Assembly (NCBI GenBank): GCA_934365195.1
Contig: CAKRNA010000009.1
Coordinates: forward strand, 1-12,822
Reading direction: 5' to 3'
DNA length: 12,822 nucleotides
DNA from: an uncultured Clostridia bacterium
GTDB lineage: Bacteria > Bacillota > Clostridia > Christensenellales > CAAEEZ01
Below are positions 1-8,900 of the stretch, one piece after another (the stretch's first letter is position 1; each line of letters opens with the position of its first letter). A program made the translations under genes and the position numbers. The notes under the pieces were generated by a model that saw nothing but the letters and a program-made list of their open reading frames with translations, searched no databases and was not told the origin of the DNA.

Positions 1-1997
1 CAAGCATTCCAGTCGTGAACGCCGGTAGCGGCAATAGTCAATTCTTCAAGCGTTTTTTCGTTTTTACTTTCGTCAAAATACCTTCCACACTCTACGCATT
101 TGTAGTGTGCTTTCATTCCGTCTTCATTGCAAGTTGCGGGTTTTTCGCTAACCAAATCGCTAAAATTATGCTTTGCAGGATCTTTAGGAATAGTCAATTC
201 ATCAAGCGTCTTTTCGTTTTTGCTTTTGTCAAAATACTTGTCGCACCTATGGCAGTAGTAATGCGCTTCCATTCCCGTTGCCGAGCAAGAAGGCTCTTGC
301 CTCTCCACAATAGCGCCAAAATTATGATTTATAACAACGCTTACTTTCGTAACTGCGCCTGCTAAATAATTGTCGTCTTCTTTATATCTTATTTCATATT
401 CGCCTGCTGCAAGCCCTGTAATCTTACTTGACGTGCAAGCCGTAAAATCCGCCTCGCCGACTTTTCTATATTCCATTGCGGTGGTAACGCCGTCAATTAC
501 GCCAAGACCTTCGTTACACGAAATAGGGTTGGCGATAATTCCGACAGGGACGTCTGTTTGCTCTGCCTTGTTAATCACGAATTCTTTGGTAAAACTACCT
601 GAATAAGCGCCCTTTCCCGTGACGGTTACAATGTAAGTGCCTGCGCCAAGGGGTATTCCCCCAAAAAGCGAACCTGTCGAGCCCGCTTTTACCGTATAAC
701 TTACTTCGTAGTCGGTGCCCCTAACAAGCGCTCCGCTAAAAGTAGGCTCTTGCGGATTGTCGTCGTACACTTTTTCAAGGTCGGTAACGGGTACGAGTTC
801 GTCGGTTATCGTAGTAGTTTTTATAACTTCATATTCAGCGGTGTCAACATATATTAATGAAAAAGTGTCATATATCTCAGGTTTTTGATTGTCCGCACGC
901 AACTCGCCGTCGATATAAACGGATACGCCGTCTTTGTTTAGTACGTGAGTCCTTCCGTATTCGTCATCGACACGAAGTTGGTTACTATACCTGTAAATTC
1001 CTTCCGTAAACGTCGCTTCATTATATCTTTTCCACGCCGTTCCTTCTTTCTTATACCAGTGACCCATTATATAGGGAAAATTTGCCTGCGTGCCTTCCGT
1101 AAAAGTGAACGACGGTTTAACTACGGATTTTCCATAACCTATTATTTCACCGATATTTGAAGTTACCCTGATTACGCTGATTACTTCACGGTCTGCAGGG
1201 AGTACGTACATTTTGCCAACTTTCAGGGTGATTTCCTTTGAGGCTGGATCCACTGCGCTGTCCGTAACCTTAATCACAAGGTCTTCGTTTTTGCCCACAT
1301 CTGTCGGCGTTCCCGAAACCGTGCCGTCTGCTGAAACGTCAAGCCACTCGGGGCCTGAAACCTTTGAGAAAGTGTAAGGTTTTGTGCCGCCTGCCGCACC
1401 GTCCACCACCGAAAACGCAGTTATCGCTTGGTTGATATAAGTACTGTCGATATCCCATTTTTTGTTTTTAAAAAATTCCAACGGCGTGCCTGCCGGGGCA
1501 ACGACGAGATATTCCTTTGATTCGATCCAAGCAAACGAATACTCAGCATAAATTTCAGGGGTGGAATTGTCCCATTTTACGTCGTTTACCGTGACGGTAA
1601 TGCCGTTTTTGTCAAGCACGTGAGTTGTTCCCCCGCCGCTGTCACTATCGATACGAATTTGAGTTCTATATATATAAGTCCCTTCCATAAACGTTGCACT
1701 CGTATATCTTTCCCAACCGCCAGTCGCAGTCTTCTTTTGCCAGTTGTACTGGGTTTGGAACTGCGCCGGTACGTCTTCCTCTATATTAAAAGACGGTCTT
1801 ACAACGCTTTTTCCAAAGCCTATAATTTCGTCAACGTTTGAGGTTGCGGTGATCGTGCTGACTACGGTGCGTGGGTCAGTTCCCTCCGCATACGCTTTAG
1901 TTTGGCTGATAGCCGCAATGCTTACAAACATAGATGCGCATAATATTAGCCCTACTACTAGCGTGAATATTCTTGAATTAAAAGTTTTCGTTTTCAT
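1..1997 (-). CDS. Large secreted multidomain surface protein (3' end outside window)
   Basis: The reading frame is open from ATG at 1995-1997 to the left edge (665 residues, no stop), so the C-terminus is missing. AAAGGAACG just upstream is the ribosome binding site. Residues 1-37 form a signal peptide: KTK start, hydrophobic core about 11-30, likely cut after AYA. Then follow a beta domain (about 45-166), a putative Ig-like He_PIG-type domain (about 188-262, with YTFSKVSGPEWLDVSADGTV), a second copy of the first domain (272-392), an MBG-like beta domain (about 395-480, VYDDNPQEPTFSG), another beta-rich stretch (480-556), and Cys repeats from 558. This is a cell-surface or adhesin-like architecture; no enzyme motif is visible. 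An anchor (sortase motif, SLH or TM) may lie beyond the edge. It starts only 15 nt after the zinc-ribbon gene, so it is probably the last or a later gene of that operon. The ligand is unknown. Confidence 0.85.
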   Translation of the reverse strand, partial: MKTKTFNSRIFTLVVGLILCASMFVSIAAISQTKAYAEGTDPRTVVSTITATSNVDEIIGFGKSVVRPSFNIEEDVPAQFQTQYNWQKKTATGGWERYTSATFMEGTYIYRTQIRIDSDSGGGTTHVLDKNGITVTVNDVKWDNSTPEIYAEYSFAWIESKEYLVVAPAGTPLEFFKNKKWDIDSTYINQAITAFSVVDGAAGGTKPYTFSKVSGPEWLDVSADGTVSGTPTDVGKNEDLVIKVTDSAVDPASKEITLKVGKMYVLPADREVISVIRVTSNIGEIIGYGKSVVKPSFTFTEGTQANFPYIMGHWYKKEGTAWKRYNEATFTEGIYRYSNQLRVDDEYGRTHVLNKDGVSVYIDGELRADNQKPEIYDTFSLIYVDTAEYEVIKTTTITDELVPVTDLEKVYDDNPQEPTFSGALVRGTDYEVSYTVKAGSTGSLFGGIPLGAGTYIVTVTGKGAYSGSFTKEFVINKAEQTDVPVGIIANPISCNEGLGVIDGVTTAMEYRKVGEADFTACTSSKITGLAAGEYEIRYKEDDNYLAGAVTKVSVVINHNFGAIVERQEPSCSATGMEAHYYCHRCDKYFDKSKNEKTLDELTIPKDPAKHNFSDLVSEKPATCNEDGMKAHYKCVECGRYFDESKNEKTLEELTIAATGVHDWNA
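18..326 (-). repeat. Two tandem 51-52 residue Cys repeats
   Basis: Residues 558-609 and 610-660 of the surface protein are near-copies, and a third begins at residue 661 (HDW). Each has HNF at the start, a lone Cys (571, 623), AHY, a C-x2-C pair (582/585, 634/637), then YFD and KNEKTL. The spacing C-x10-C-x2-C resembles Cys repeats common in secreted proteins of Clostridia. Metal binding or disulfides are possible but not shown. Confidence 0.8.
822..1184 (-). repeat. Surface-protein domain repeat, copy B
   Basis: This encodes residues 272-392, the second copy of the roughly 120-residue domain. It is separated from copy A by the He_PIG-like domain (nt 1212-1436). The copies have diverged well beyond recent duplication, so each is probably kept by selection. 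Confidence 0.8.
1500..1865 (-). repeat. Surface-protein domain repeat, copy A
   Basis: This encodes residues 45-166 of the surface protein. It aligns over its whole length with copy B (822-1184), about half the residues being identical. Shared landmarks are TSN-x2-EIIG-x-GKSVV-x-PSF, W-x-RY-x2-ATF, THVL-x-K-x-G and PEIY. I do not recognise the domain by name. Confidence 0.8.
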
Positions 1998-2012
1998 AAT
2001 CGTTCCTTTTTT

Positions 2013-2282
2013 TTAATTATTAACTAATTTATTTCCGCACTTATGACAGTACTTTGAATTATTTGCTACCACTTCGCCGCAGCGACTACAAGTGAGGTGT
2101 CTGCTTTTGTATTCTTCGTAAAGCGTTGCGCCAAGCGGATTTTGACACTTGTCGCACACAACGTTTTCGGCTTTTTGAGGCGCTCCACAACAAGAGCACA
2201 CCTTTATCTTTTTCATTTCGTCAATGCCAAAGCCGTATTTTTGCATTGCCTCTTTTTTGTAAGTTTCAAAAATATCATCCAT
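2013..2282 (-). CDS. Small double zinc-ribbon protein
   Basis: An 89-residue soluble protein without signal peptide or membrane segment. A charged N-terminus (about 1-27) precedes two four-Cys zinc ribbons: C29/C32 with C43/C46, and C65/C68 with C79/C82. The second has the typical CSRCG and CHKCG knuckles. I chose ATG at 2280-2282 because GGAGGTGA sits at ideal distance; the alternative GTG at 2289-2291 lies inside that site. Its first 8 nt (ATGGATGA) overlap the end of the upstream zinc-ribbon gene, which implies translational coupling. The secreted surface protein begins 15 nt after its stop. Such ribbons bind nucleic acid or protein partners in known families. No specific role can be read here. 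Confidence 0.8.
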   Translation of the reverse strand: MDDIFETYKKEAMQKYGFGIDEMKKIKVCSCCGAPQKAENVVCDKCQNPLGATLYEEYKSRHLTCSRCGEVVANNSKYCHKCGNKLVNN

Positions 2283-2643
2283 TTTCGTCACCTCCGTACA
2301 GCAACCTTGCGCCGCACCTAGAACAAAACACGTCGCCCTTATTTACCTTTTCGCCACATTGCTTGCAATACTCAGGGCTGTCTTGCCACGGAGCACAGTC
2401 CACGCAAGCAAGCACGTCTGCATTGTACATTACCGACGACACCCACCTACCACACTTGTGGCACTTGTCAAAATGGCGTTTGCCCTCTTTTTCCCAAGCA
2501 TCTTCTACGGCTAGGCTATCCACCGTTTCTTTCGTTTTATATTCGCACACCAGCATTCCCGACAAAGCACAGTAAAACGATACGACTTTGCCACCACTTA
2601 CAAGCGATATTTCGTAGTTTGCAGTTTTGGTGCTTTCTACCAT
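2275..2643 (-). CDS. Zinc-ribbon protein, first gene of the operon
   Basis: A 122-residue protein. The N-terminal half (about 8-48) is predicted beta-rich, with YEISLVSGGKVVSFYCALSG resembling a small sandwich strand pair. The C-terminal half holds two four-Cys sites: C61/C64 with C80/C83, and C93/C96 with C107/C110, the latter a standard CKQCG and CSRCG ribbon. There is no signal peptide, so it should be cytosolic. ATG at 2641-2643 is preceded by AAGGAG at a 6-nt gap. It overlaps the next zinc-ribbon gene by 8 nt. A promoter candidate lies about 110 nt upstream. I do not recognise a named family beyond the zinc ribbon; it could regulate or assist expression of the surface protein, but that is only inferred from gene order. 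Confidence 0.8.
   Translation of the reverse strand: MVESTKTANYEISLVSGGKVVSFYCALSGMLVCEYKTKETVDSLAVEDAWEKEGKRHFDKCHKCGRWVSSVMYNADVLACVDCAPWQDSPEYCKQCGEKVNKGDVFCSRCGARLLYGGDENG
2288..2295 (-). promoter_or_regulatory. Shine-Dalgarno site fixing the zinc-ribbon start
   Basis: On the minus strand this reads GGAGGTGA, 5 nt before ATG at 2282. It lies inside the end of the upstream gene and covers the competing GTG codon, so the ATG is the more credible start. Confidence 0.75.
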
Positions 2644-2754
2644 TTCCCTCTCCTTATTTTTCCAATCTCAAAATTTGTTTTATATTGATTTTGACCAATG
2701 CGTATGCTAAAATAAAATTAAATATATGCTGATAAACCTATCTTTATATATTAA

Positions 2755-2782
2755 ATTATACGGATATAGAAATTTTTGTCCC
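2755..2782 (-). promoter_or_regulatory. Candidate sigma-A promoter of the zinc-ribbon/surface-protein operon
   Basis: On the minus strand there is GGGACA (2777-2782, 4 of 6 consensus), a 16-nt spacer and a perfect TATAAT (2755-2760). The expected leader is about 105 nt and AT-rich. The region is very AT-rich, so a chance match is possible. No convincing promoter was found on the opposite strand for the lipoprotein gene. Confidence 0.45.
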
Positions 2783-2903
2783 CTACCCAAACACCCAAAA
2801 GGTATGGAAAATGGAAAAATATTTTAAATTTTTGCGTGATTTTTGCCTTAAAAGGTGCGGGATATAGGAAAAAATCTTTAACAGTACAAAAAGGAGTGCT
2901 TTA

Positions 2904-4235
2904 ATGAAAAAACCGATAGCGTGCGCCCTCGTATGTCTTTTCGCTTTGCTAGGACTTTGCGGTTGCAACAAGTCCGACTCTTTGCTAAACCCAAAAAAAC
3001 CCGTCACCCTTACTATGTGGCACGTTTATGGCGAGCAATCGGATTCGCCTATGGATAGGTATATTACCGAGTTTAACCAAACCGTCGGCAAGGAAAAAGG
3101 CATCATCGTGAACGTAACGCTGTTGTCCAACGCCTCGCAAATAGGTCAAAAACTGCTGAACGCACAAAAAGGCAAGGCAGGGTTACCGTCTATGCCCGAC
3201 CTATTTTTCTGCCACACAAGTAACGCTGTGGAACTGGGCGTAAACAACCTAATCGACTGGAACGAGAAGTTCTCCAAAAGCGAACTGAACGGGTTTGTGG
3301 ATAGTTTTGTTACAGACGGCACGGCGGAAGGCAAACTTTCGGTGCTACCCGTTTCTAAGTCCACCCACTTGCTGTTTTTAGCAGGCTCTTCATTCGAGCG
3401 TTTTAGCAAGGCTACGGGCGTTACCGAAAGCGACCTTGCAACGTGGGACGGATTTTTTATGGCGGCAGAAAAGTACTACGAGTACTCCGGCGGAAAGCCG
3501 TTCTGCGCTCTTGACTACTTGCTAAGAGCCGTGGAACTAGACGCTATTTCAAGGGGCGCTACCGACTTTTACAACGACAACGGCTGGTACAAAAACGACG
3601 AAAAAATCATTGCATCTTTCTCAAAATTTGCTACTGCTATCGCTAAGGGGCATATTATCGTGGCGGATTTGTACTCCAACACGCAGGTAATGACGGGGCA
3701 AACCATTTCGGGAATATCCTCCTCTGCTGCGGTGCTTTATTACAACGACGTAATCACCTACAAAGACAACTCCACCGAGGAAACCAACCTTAAAGTGCTG
3801 CCTCTTCCTCAAAATGCAAGCGGCGAAAAGTACGTAACGCAAGCAGGCGTCGGGCTGGTAGGCTACAAAACCACAAGGCAAAAAGCCGAGGCGCAAACCG
3901 TATTTGCAAAGTGGTTTACAGAGGAAAAACGCAACCTTGACTTTGTGGCAGAAACGGGGTATATGCCCGTTAAAGACGGCGCTTTTGACAAACTGGCTAG
4001 CCACGAATTTAAAAAGGAAAAATACAAAGCAACCCAAGATGCGCTAAGAAAAACCAAAATGGTAAGCACGTTTTTATCCGAGCCCACCTTGGACAACTAC
4101 TACCCTAATACTTACGCTTTTTACGGTCAAATCCGCACCTTGCAAAAGCAACTTGCCGTTAAATACGCCGGTGGCGAAAGTGTGGAAAGCATTACTGCAG
4201 AGTTATTAAAAATCTTTTATAATATCGGTAACTAA
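2904..4235 (+). CDS. Extracellular solute-binding lipoprotein (family 1 type)
   Basis: A 443-residue protein with a lipoprotein signal peptide: KK start, hydrophobic core 6-18, lipobox LCGC with lipidation at C21. The mature part begins with VTLTMWHVYG, the first strand typical of sugar ABC-transporter binding proteins (SBP_bac_1). Later segments such as MPDLFFCHTSNA (about residues 97-108) and YVTQAGVGLVGYKT also fit that fold, and the length is usual. AAGGAG lies 7 nt before the ATG. No permease or ATPase gene is near. Instead its TAA overlaps the ATG of a transmembrane LuxR-type regulator, so it may present ligand to a sensor rather than, or as well as, feed a transporter encoded elsewhere. 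The ligand is unknown; oligosaccharide is the default guess. Confidence 0.88.
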   Translation: MKKPIACALVCLFALLGLCGCNKSDSLLNPKKPVTLTMWHVYGEQSDSPMDRYITEFNQTVGKEKGIIVNVTLLSNASQIGQKLLNAQKGKAGLPSMPDLFFCHTSNAVELGVNNLIDWNEKFSKSELNGFVDSFVTDGTAEGKLSVLPVSKSTHLLFLAGSSFERFSKATGVTESDLATWDGFFMAAEKYYEYSGGKPFCALDYLLRAVELDAISRGATDFYNDNGWYKNDEKIIASFSKFATAIAKGHIIVADLYSNTQVMTGQTISGISSSAAVLYYNDVITYKDNSTEETNLKVLPLPQNASGEKYVTQAGVGLVGYKTTRQKAEAQTVFAKWFTEEKRNLDFVAETGYMPVKDGAFDKLASHEFKKEKYKATQDALRKTKMVSTFLSEPTLDNYYPNTYAFYGQIRTLQKQLAVKYAGGESVESITAELLKIFYNIGN

Positions 4236-5842
4236 TGAACGTGATTAAAAACCAAAAAACCCGAAAATTACCTATGAAACACAAGTTGTTTCTGTACATG
4301 CTGACGCTTGCGGTTATTCTGCTGGTATTTTTGGCGTGCGGAATTTTTATACTTGGCAACTTCACCACCGCTAAGCAATCCGCCGAAAAGACTTTGGCAT
4401 TTCAAATGCAAAGTTTCGATAGGCAAATTTCTAAGTATTTTGAGGATATGACAAGGCTTGGCAGTTCGCTTTCTAGTAGCGTAAGCAAAAAAACCGACGC
4501 TTACCTAACCGACGAGGGTATCGATTTTGACGACCTAAACGACGATGCTACTAGGCTGAACGCTTTGCAACGCATACTATTTAATATTCTTAGCACCGAA
4601 CTACTTAAAACCGACTGCTCAGGCGCATTTATTATGCTGAACGCAACGGTAAACACCCATATCGAAGGTGCAGAAAACTCAAAAAGCGGGCTGTACTTCC
4701 AACGTGCCTCGCTTGACGAATCGGACGAAACGCTGCTACTTTTTAGAGGCAACTCTGAGATAGGCAGGGAAAACGGCGTAATGCCGCACCGTAAATGGCG
4801 GCTGGAATTTAACACGGAGCGCTTCCCGAACTTTAAAAGATTTTTAACAGGCGAGCCTATTACTAACGCTTCGCCTTATCTAACAAACGTGTTCAACCTA
4901 TATGGTACGTCGGAAAAAACCATCAACTTTATCGTGCCAATCATAAGTGCTAGCGGCAAATTCTACGGGCTGTGCGGCTTTGAAATATCGCAAAACTTCT
5001 TTAAACAATTCTTTGCTCAGCCCACTCAATTAGAGCACTTAACCTGTATGCTGTTTTCAAAAAATGGCAACGAATTTAATATGGAAAACGGCTTTGCAGC
5101 GGGCGTGTACAGGGGCTATTATTTGCCACCGCAAGGCAAGTTCACCGTGAAAAATATCGGCGACGGAATAGTTACGCTTAACGGCAACCAGTCCTACGTT
5201 GCAAAAATCCAAAACACCAAAATATGCAATGAAGACTACGTTTTAATGGCGGCTTACCCTAAGGCAGAGTACGACGAAACCGTGAGGAAAAACGCAACCT
5301 ATATCACGCTGTTTATCCTGCTACTTGTAACCACTACTTGTGCCGTTTGCGTATTTTTTAGCAGAAGATTTTTGCGGCCGCTACTAAAAGGAATAGAGCA
5401 AATCCGCAAGCAAGAACACAAAACTGCAAGGTCGGAATTTGTGGAAATAGACGACCTTTTCTCCTTCCTTGCCGAGCAAGACAGACTGCACGACGAGGAA
5501 ACCACCCTGCTACGCACTAGGTGTGACGAGCAAGGCAATATGATAGAGCAAAACCAAGCGGATATCAGTAGGCTAGCGTACTCTCGCAAAAACGAAGTAT
5601 CGCCGGACGACTACGAACAATTCAAACTCGGCATAAAAACGCTGACAAAAACGGAAAAACAAATATTCGGCTTGTACCTAAGTGGCAAAACCGCCGAGGA
5701 AATTATGGATATTTGCGGCATTCAAAAAGGCACGCTAAAATACCACAATCACAACATTTTAGGCAAACTTGGCGTAACCTCACGGAAACAAATGCTACGC
5801 TACGCCACCCTACTAAAACAAGAAAACGACGGCTCGCTTTAA
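4235..5842 (+). CDS. Membrane-anchored sensor with C-terminal LuxR helix-turn-helix
   Basis: A 535-residue protein. A basic N-terminus (1-17) and TM helix (about 18-41) lead to an outer domain (about 42-350) whose size and layout resemble Cache-type sensors. A second TM (about 353-376), a short linker (FLRPLLKGIEQIRK) and a coiled-coil-like charged helix (about 405-450) follow. The end is a LuxR-type DNA-binding domain (about 468-528) with LTKTEKQIFGLYLSGKTAEE and KLGVTSRKQM, matching the LTxRE and KLGV hallmarks of the family. No kinase or receiver domain is present, so it is a one-component transmembrane regulator. Its ATG overlaps the lipoprotein stop (TAATG) and no Shine-Dalgarno precedes it, so expression likely depends on coupled translation. 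Partner sensing by the lipoprotein is inferred; target genes are unknown. Confidence 0.85.
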   Translation: MNVIKNQKTRKLPMKHKLFLYMLTLAVILLVFLACGIFILGNFTTAKQSAEKTLAFQMQSFDRQISKYFEDMTRLGSSLSSSVSKKTDAYLTDEGIDFDDLNDDATRLNALQRILFNILSTELLKTDCSGAFIMLNATVNTHIEGAENSKSGLYFQRASLDESDETLLLFRGNSEIGRENGVMPHRKWRLEFNTERFPNFKRFLTGEPITNASPYLTNVFNLYGTSEKTINFIVPIISASGKFYGLCGFEISQNFFKQFFAQPTQLEHLTCMLFSKNGNEFNMENGFAAGVYRGYYLPPQGKFTVKNIGDGIVTLNGNQSYVAKIQNTKICNEDYVLMAAYPKAEYDETVRKNATYITLFILLLVTTTCAVCVFFSRRFLRPLLKGIEQIRKQEHKTARSEFVEIDDLFSFLAEQDRLHDEETTLLRTRCDEQGNMIEQNQADISRLAYSRKNEVSPDDYEQFKLGIKTLTKTEKQIFGLYLSGKTAEEIMDICGIQKGTLKYHNHNILGKLGVTSRKQMLRYATLLKQENDGSL

Positions 5843-5867
5843 TTAGGTTTGTAGCCTAACAATATCT

Positions 5868-5900
5868 AAAAAAACAACCGATTATTAGTCGGTTGTTTTT
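5868..5900. terminator. Bidirectional intrinsic terminator
   Basis: A perfect 11-bp stem, AAAACAACCGA (5871-5881) with its complement (5889-5899), has a 7-nt loop. T residues follow on the plus strand and seven A residues (5868-5874) precede it, giving a T tract on the minus strand. It sits between the convergent regulator and peptidase genes and suits both. The rest of the gap to 5998 shows nothing clear. Confidence 0.85.
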
Positions 5901-5998
5901 GATTGCCTCTTAAATTTTCAAATGTTTTTAATAAATCGCCTTATAATTAAGCCTTTTAGTCAAACTTTTAAATTGCTTAAAACTACCTTAAAAGCAAA

Positions 5999-8900
5999 TT
6001 ATACTTTCTTACTCTTTTTACCGGATTTAGACTTAGTTGCCGCTACTATCGTAATCACAACAACCACTAATAGTGCCGCTGTCCCAACGCTTAGTCCGAT
6101 AATAAGTCCTTTATTACTCTTGCCGCTTACCTCTACCTGCACGGTAGCCTCCGCTTTGCCCCCGTCGTAGTCCGCAACCACGTATTTAACTTGGTAAATA
6201 CCCTCTTTTGAAGTGTTTAACTTCGTATCCACCATTACGTATACGCTATCTACCCCAACGATATTACCCTCAAAATCGGTTATGGTTATTAAAGAAAGCA
6301 GGTCAATTTTTTCGCCGCTTTTTATAGCCACTTTACTCTCTTTGGCGGCAACTTTTAAAGCGTTACCGTATCGCAATTTGTCGCAAAAATCCTTGTATTC
6401 TTTTTTGTCCTCATCACTAAGGGAATTGTAATTAGCCAGTATTTCACGCTTTTTCTCTTTATCAAGCCTTAGGTTTTTAGCGTAATCGTTGCTGATGTTA
6501 TTTTTATATTCGTCTATTTCTCCGATTAGTTCGTCCCTTATTTCATTGTACAGAATTTGCTTTTCGTCAAACTCCTCACCTAGTTTTTTTAGTCCGTATT
6601 CAGTAATAAGATAAGAGGTGGTTTGTTTAGTGGTTTTGTAGGCTGCAATCTCTTTTTGCTTGTCCTTAAACGTAGCCCACACGCCCACTTTTTCAGGCTT
6701 ATTAGTAAACACTTTGATAGTGTAGCCGTATTCTAGGTCAAGTTCGGTTTTCACGTCTTTTAGTTGGAAAAAATATCCATTCCCTTTTATTGCGTACTCT
6801 TCCACTATTTCGCCGTTTTGGTTTAAAATAGTCACCGAGGCAAACACGTCGTTAGGCTTACCGCCCCAATAAGCGTTTTGGTTGCCCATATCGGCTGCGC
6901 CAAGATTAGCCTTTGCTTTGGTGTTGTTTCCCATTAAATCAAGCGAAAACCCTTCCGTACCATGCACTCCAATCAGCCTTAGTTTCGTATGGAACGCTCT
7001 GTCTTTTATTTCCGCTTTCGTGTAACTAATATTAAGCGTATTCTTTTGGCTATCCGTTGTCACAACAAATGACGGATTGTTTGAGTCGTAACTAATTAGC
7101 GCAGGCATTAGCAACCTGTACACCCCGACTTTAAGGTTATTCACCGTAAAACTAGACTTTTCAAGCCATATATTTTCCACAAGTTTATCGCCCTTATACA
7201 GCACGACACGTTTCCCTTTTAGCACGTTAAAATCGTCTATATCCACGTTTACGGTAAAACTTGCTTTGCTATTTAATTCTAGCGACTTTTCACTATTTAC
7301 GCCGTATAGTAGGCTTATTTTCCCGTTTTTTACCATATCTTTTGCCTCGTCATTACCCACTACATCGCTAGGAATAACGTAAGGCATCAGGTTTTTAGAG
7401 GAAACCAGCATATCCACTTCGTCAGAAATAACTAACCCCCACGCTTTAAGATAAGGAATTACGTTTGCGCCGTACTCTTCACTAAAAAATTTTGCGTAAA
7501 TATCGGGTACTGTAAATGCGTTTACACCCTTTTCGTAGGCAAGAGCACGGTAGTAAGAAAATAGTTTACCGTAGGTATTAGCCCCTTCAAACGCATTAAA
7601 CAAATTTACCAAGGCGTAAAGTTTTTCAGAAGCGTTTGCGTAAGTACTAGTTGCAACAAACACCTCTTTCCCCTCTAAACGGAGTTTGTTTTTGCTCTCC
7701 TCCACCTTATCTAGCGTACCGCCTAGCCAGTTATCAGTACCTTTATACAAAGTCCTGTCGTTTTGGATATAGTAAGCAAGCACGTTATTACCCGTTTCGT
7801 TAAGTCCTAAGTTCATACCCTTAGTATTGCCCCTACCAAGAAAACCTTGATACCCGTGCCCTATCTCGTGCAAAGTTCCCCAGCCATACTGGAAAAACGG
7901 CGCAACCGTGTAACTGCCTACTGCAATAAAAGTTTTTTCGTAATAAGCACCTATGCCGGACATTGCTCCGTCCGCCGCGCATGTGTACTTAGTACGGTAA
8001 TTACGATTAAGCCAAGAGGTAGGGTTAAACGATAAGCCTATCCACTCGTCCATTTTGTTTACTACCTCTAAATAGTACTCGAAAAACGCATCTAACGACT
8101 CGAACGGTGCGTTATAGCCACTTGCTTTATAGTTAGAAAGTTTGTCCACGTCGGCAAACGGAACTATTACAAGCATAGCCTCTCCGTCTACCACGCCAAA
8201 CTCAGACTTACTCTCCTTCCAAGAGGTAATAAAAGCGCTTTCGTCGTCTTTGTAATGATAATAATCTAGCGGCTTAACGGTATTATCGTAACTTAACTCT
8301 ATCTTATAAGTCACGCCCACCTTCTCCTCACTTAGTCTTGGCGAAGTAATTAGCGGAACTGCCGCATACGACTTATTGTCTTTTACGTTTTTAATTTCGC
8401 TGTAATCACCTGTTGACCTATCAAAATCTAAAGTAGAATTTTGAGTTCTTGTGTTTGTAAAAAACGTGATTACAAAGTTATTTTCAGCGTCGTTAGAAAG
8501 ACTGCGTGCTTTAAAAGACGCACCCTCAGGCACGAATATTCCAAGAATTTGCCTGTCCCCCGGGTTACAACGCTCAGTACCTATAAATGACATATTTTCC
8601 ATTTTTGGCACAGCATACACCGTCCTTTCAATAACGAAAGTACCACCCGTTTGGTCAAGAACGGTAACCGGCACGGAAAGGCTCGCTTTATTGCCGTGTT
8701 TATCGGTAACAGAGTACTTCACCGTGTAATTACCGCTAACTTTTGGGTTCACGTTGTTAAACTCGCACACTATATTAGGCGTTACGTCACCGTCCTCGTA
8801 GTCGGTTGCAAACACTCTAAAACGGCTGTCCTTTACCGAAAAAGTATCCACGGCATCCTTGCTTATAGTTATTTTAGTTGCACCATAAAAAATAGGAGCG

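Noticed and set aside
18..326. CRISPR-like or satellite DNA repeat
   Set aside because: The repeats are protein-coding, in frame, about 155 bp long with no spacers.
15..2016. Several plus-strand open frames across the left 2 kb
   Set aside because: They lie opposite the continuous 665-codon minus-strand gene with signal peptide and recognisable domains. Their similarity to one another only mirrors that gene's repeats.
2289..2291. GTG as start of the second zinc-ribbon gene
   Set aside because: The codon is part of the GGAGGTGA ribosome binding site that serves the ATG at 2282.
2832..2868. Promoter for the lipoprotein gene (TTGCCT and TATAGG)
   Set aside because: The spacing is about 14 nt and the -10 match is poor; no better pair was found in the gap.
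4218..4223. Perfect TATAAT just before the LuxR regulator gene
   Set aside because: It falls inside the lipoprotein coding end, has no reasonable -35 box, and the TAATG overlap with no Shine-Dalgarno supports coupled expression instead.
5922..6170. Plus-strand open frame after the terminator
   Set aside because: It has no ribosome binding site and mostly overlaps the 3' end of the M60 gene on the other strand; its hydrophobic look reflects antisense of the TM and Lys-rich tail.
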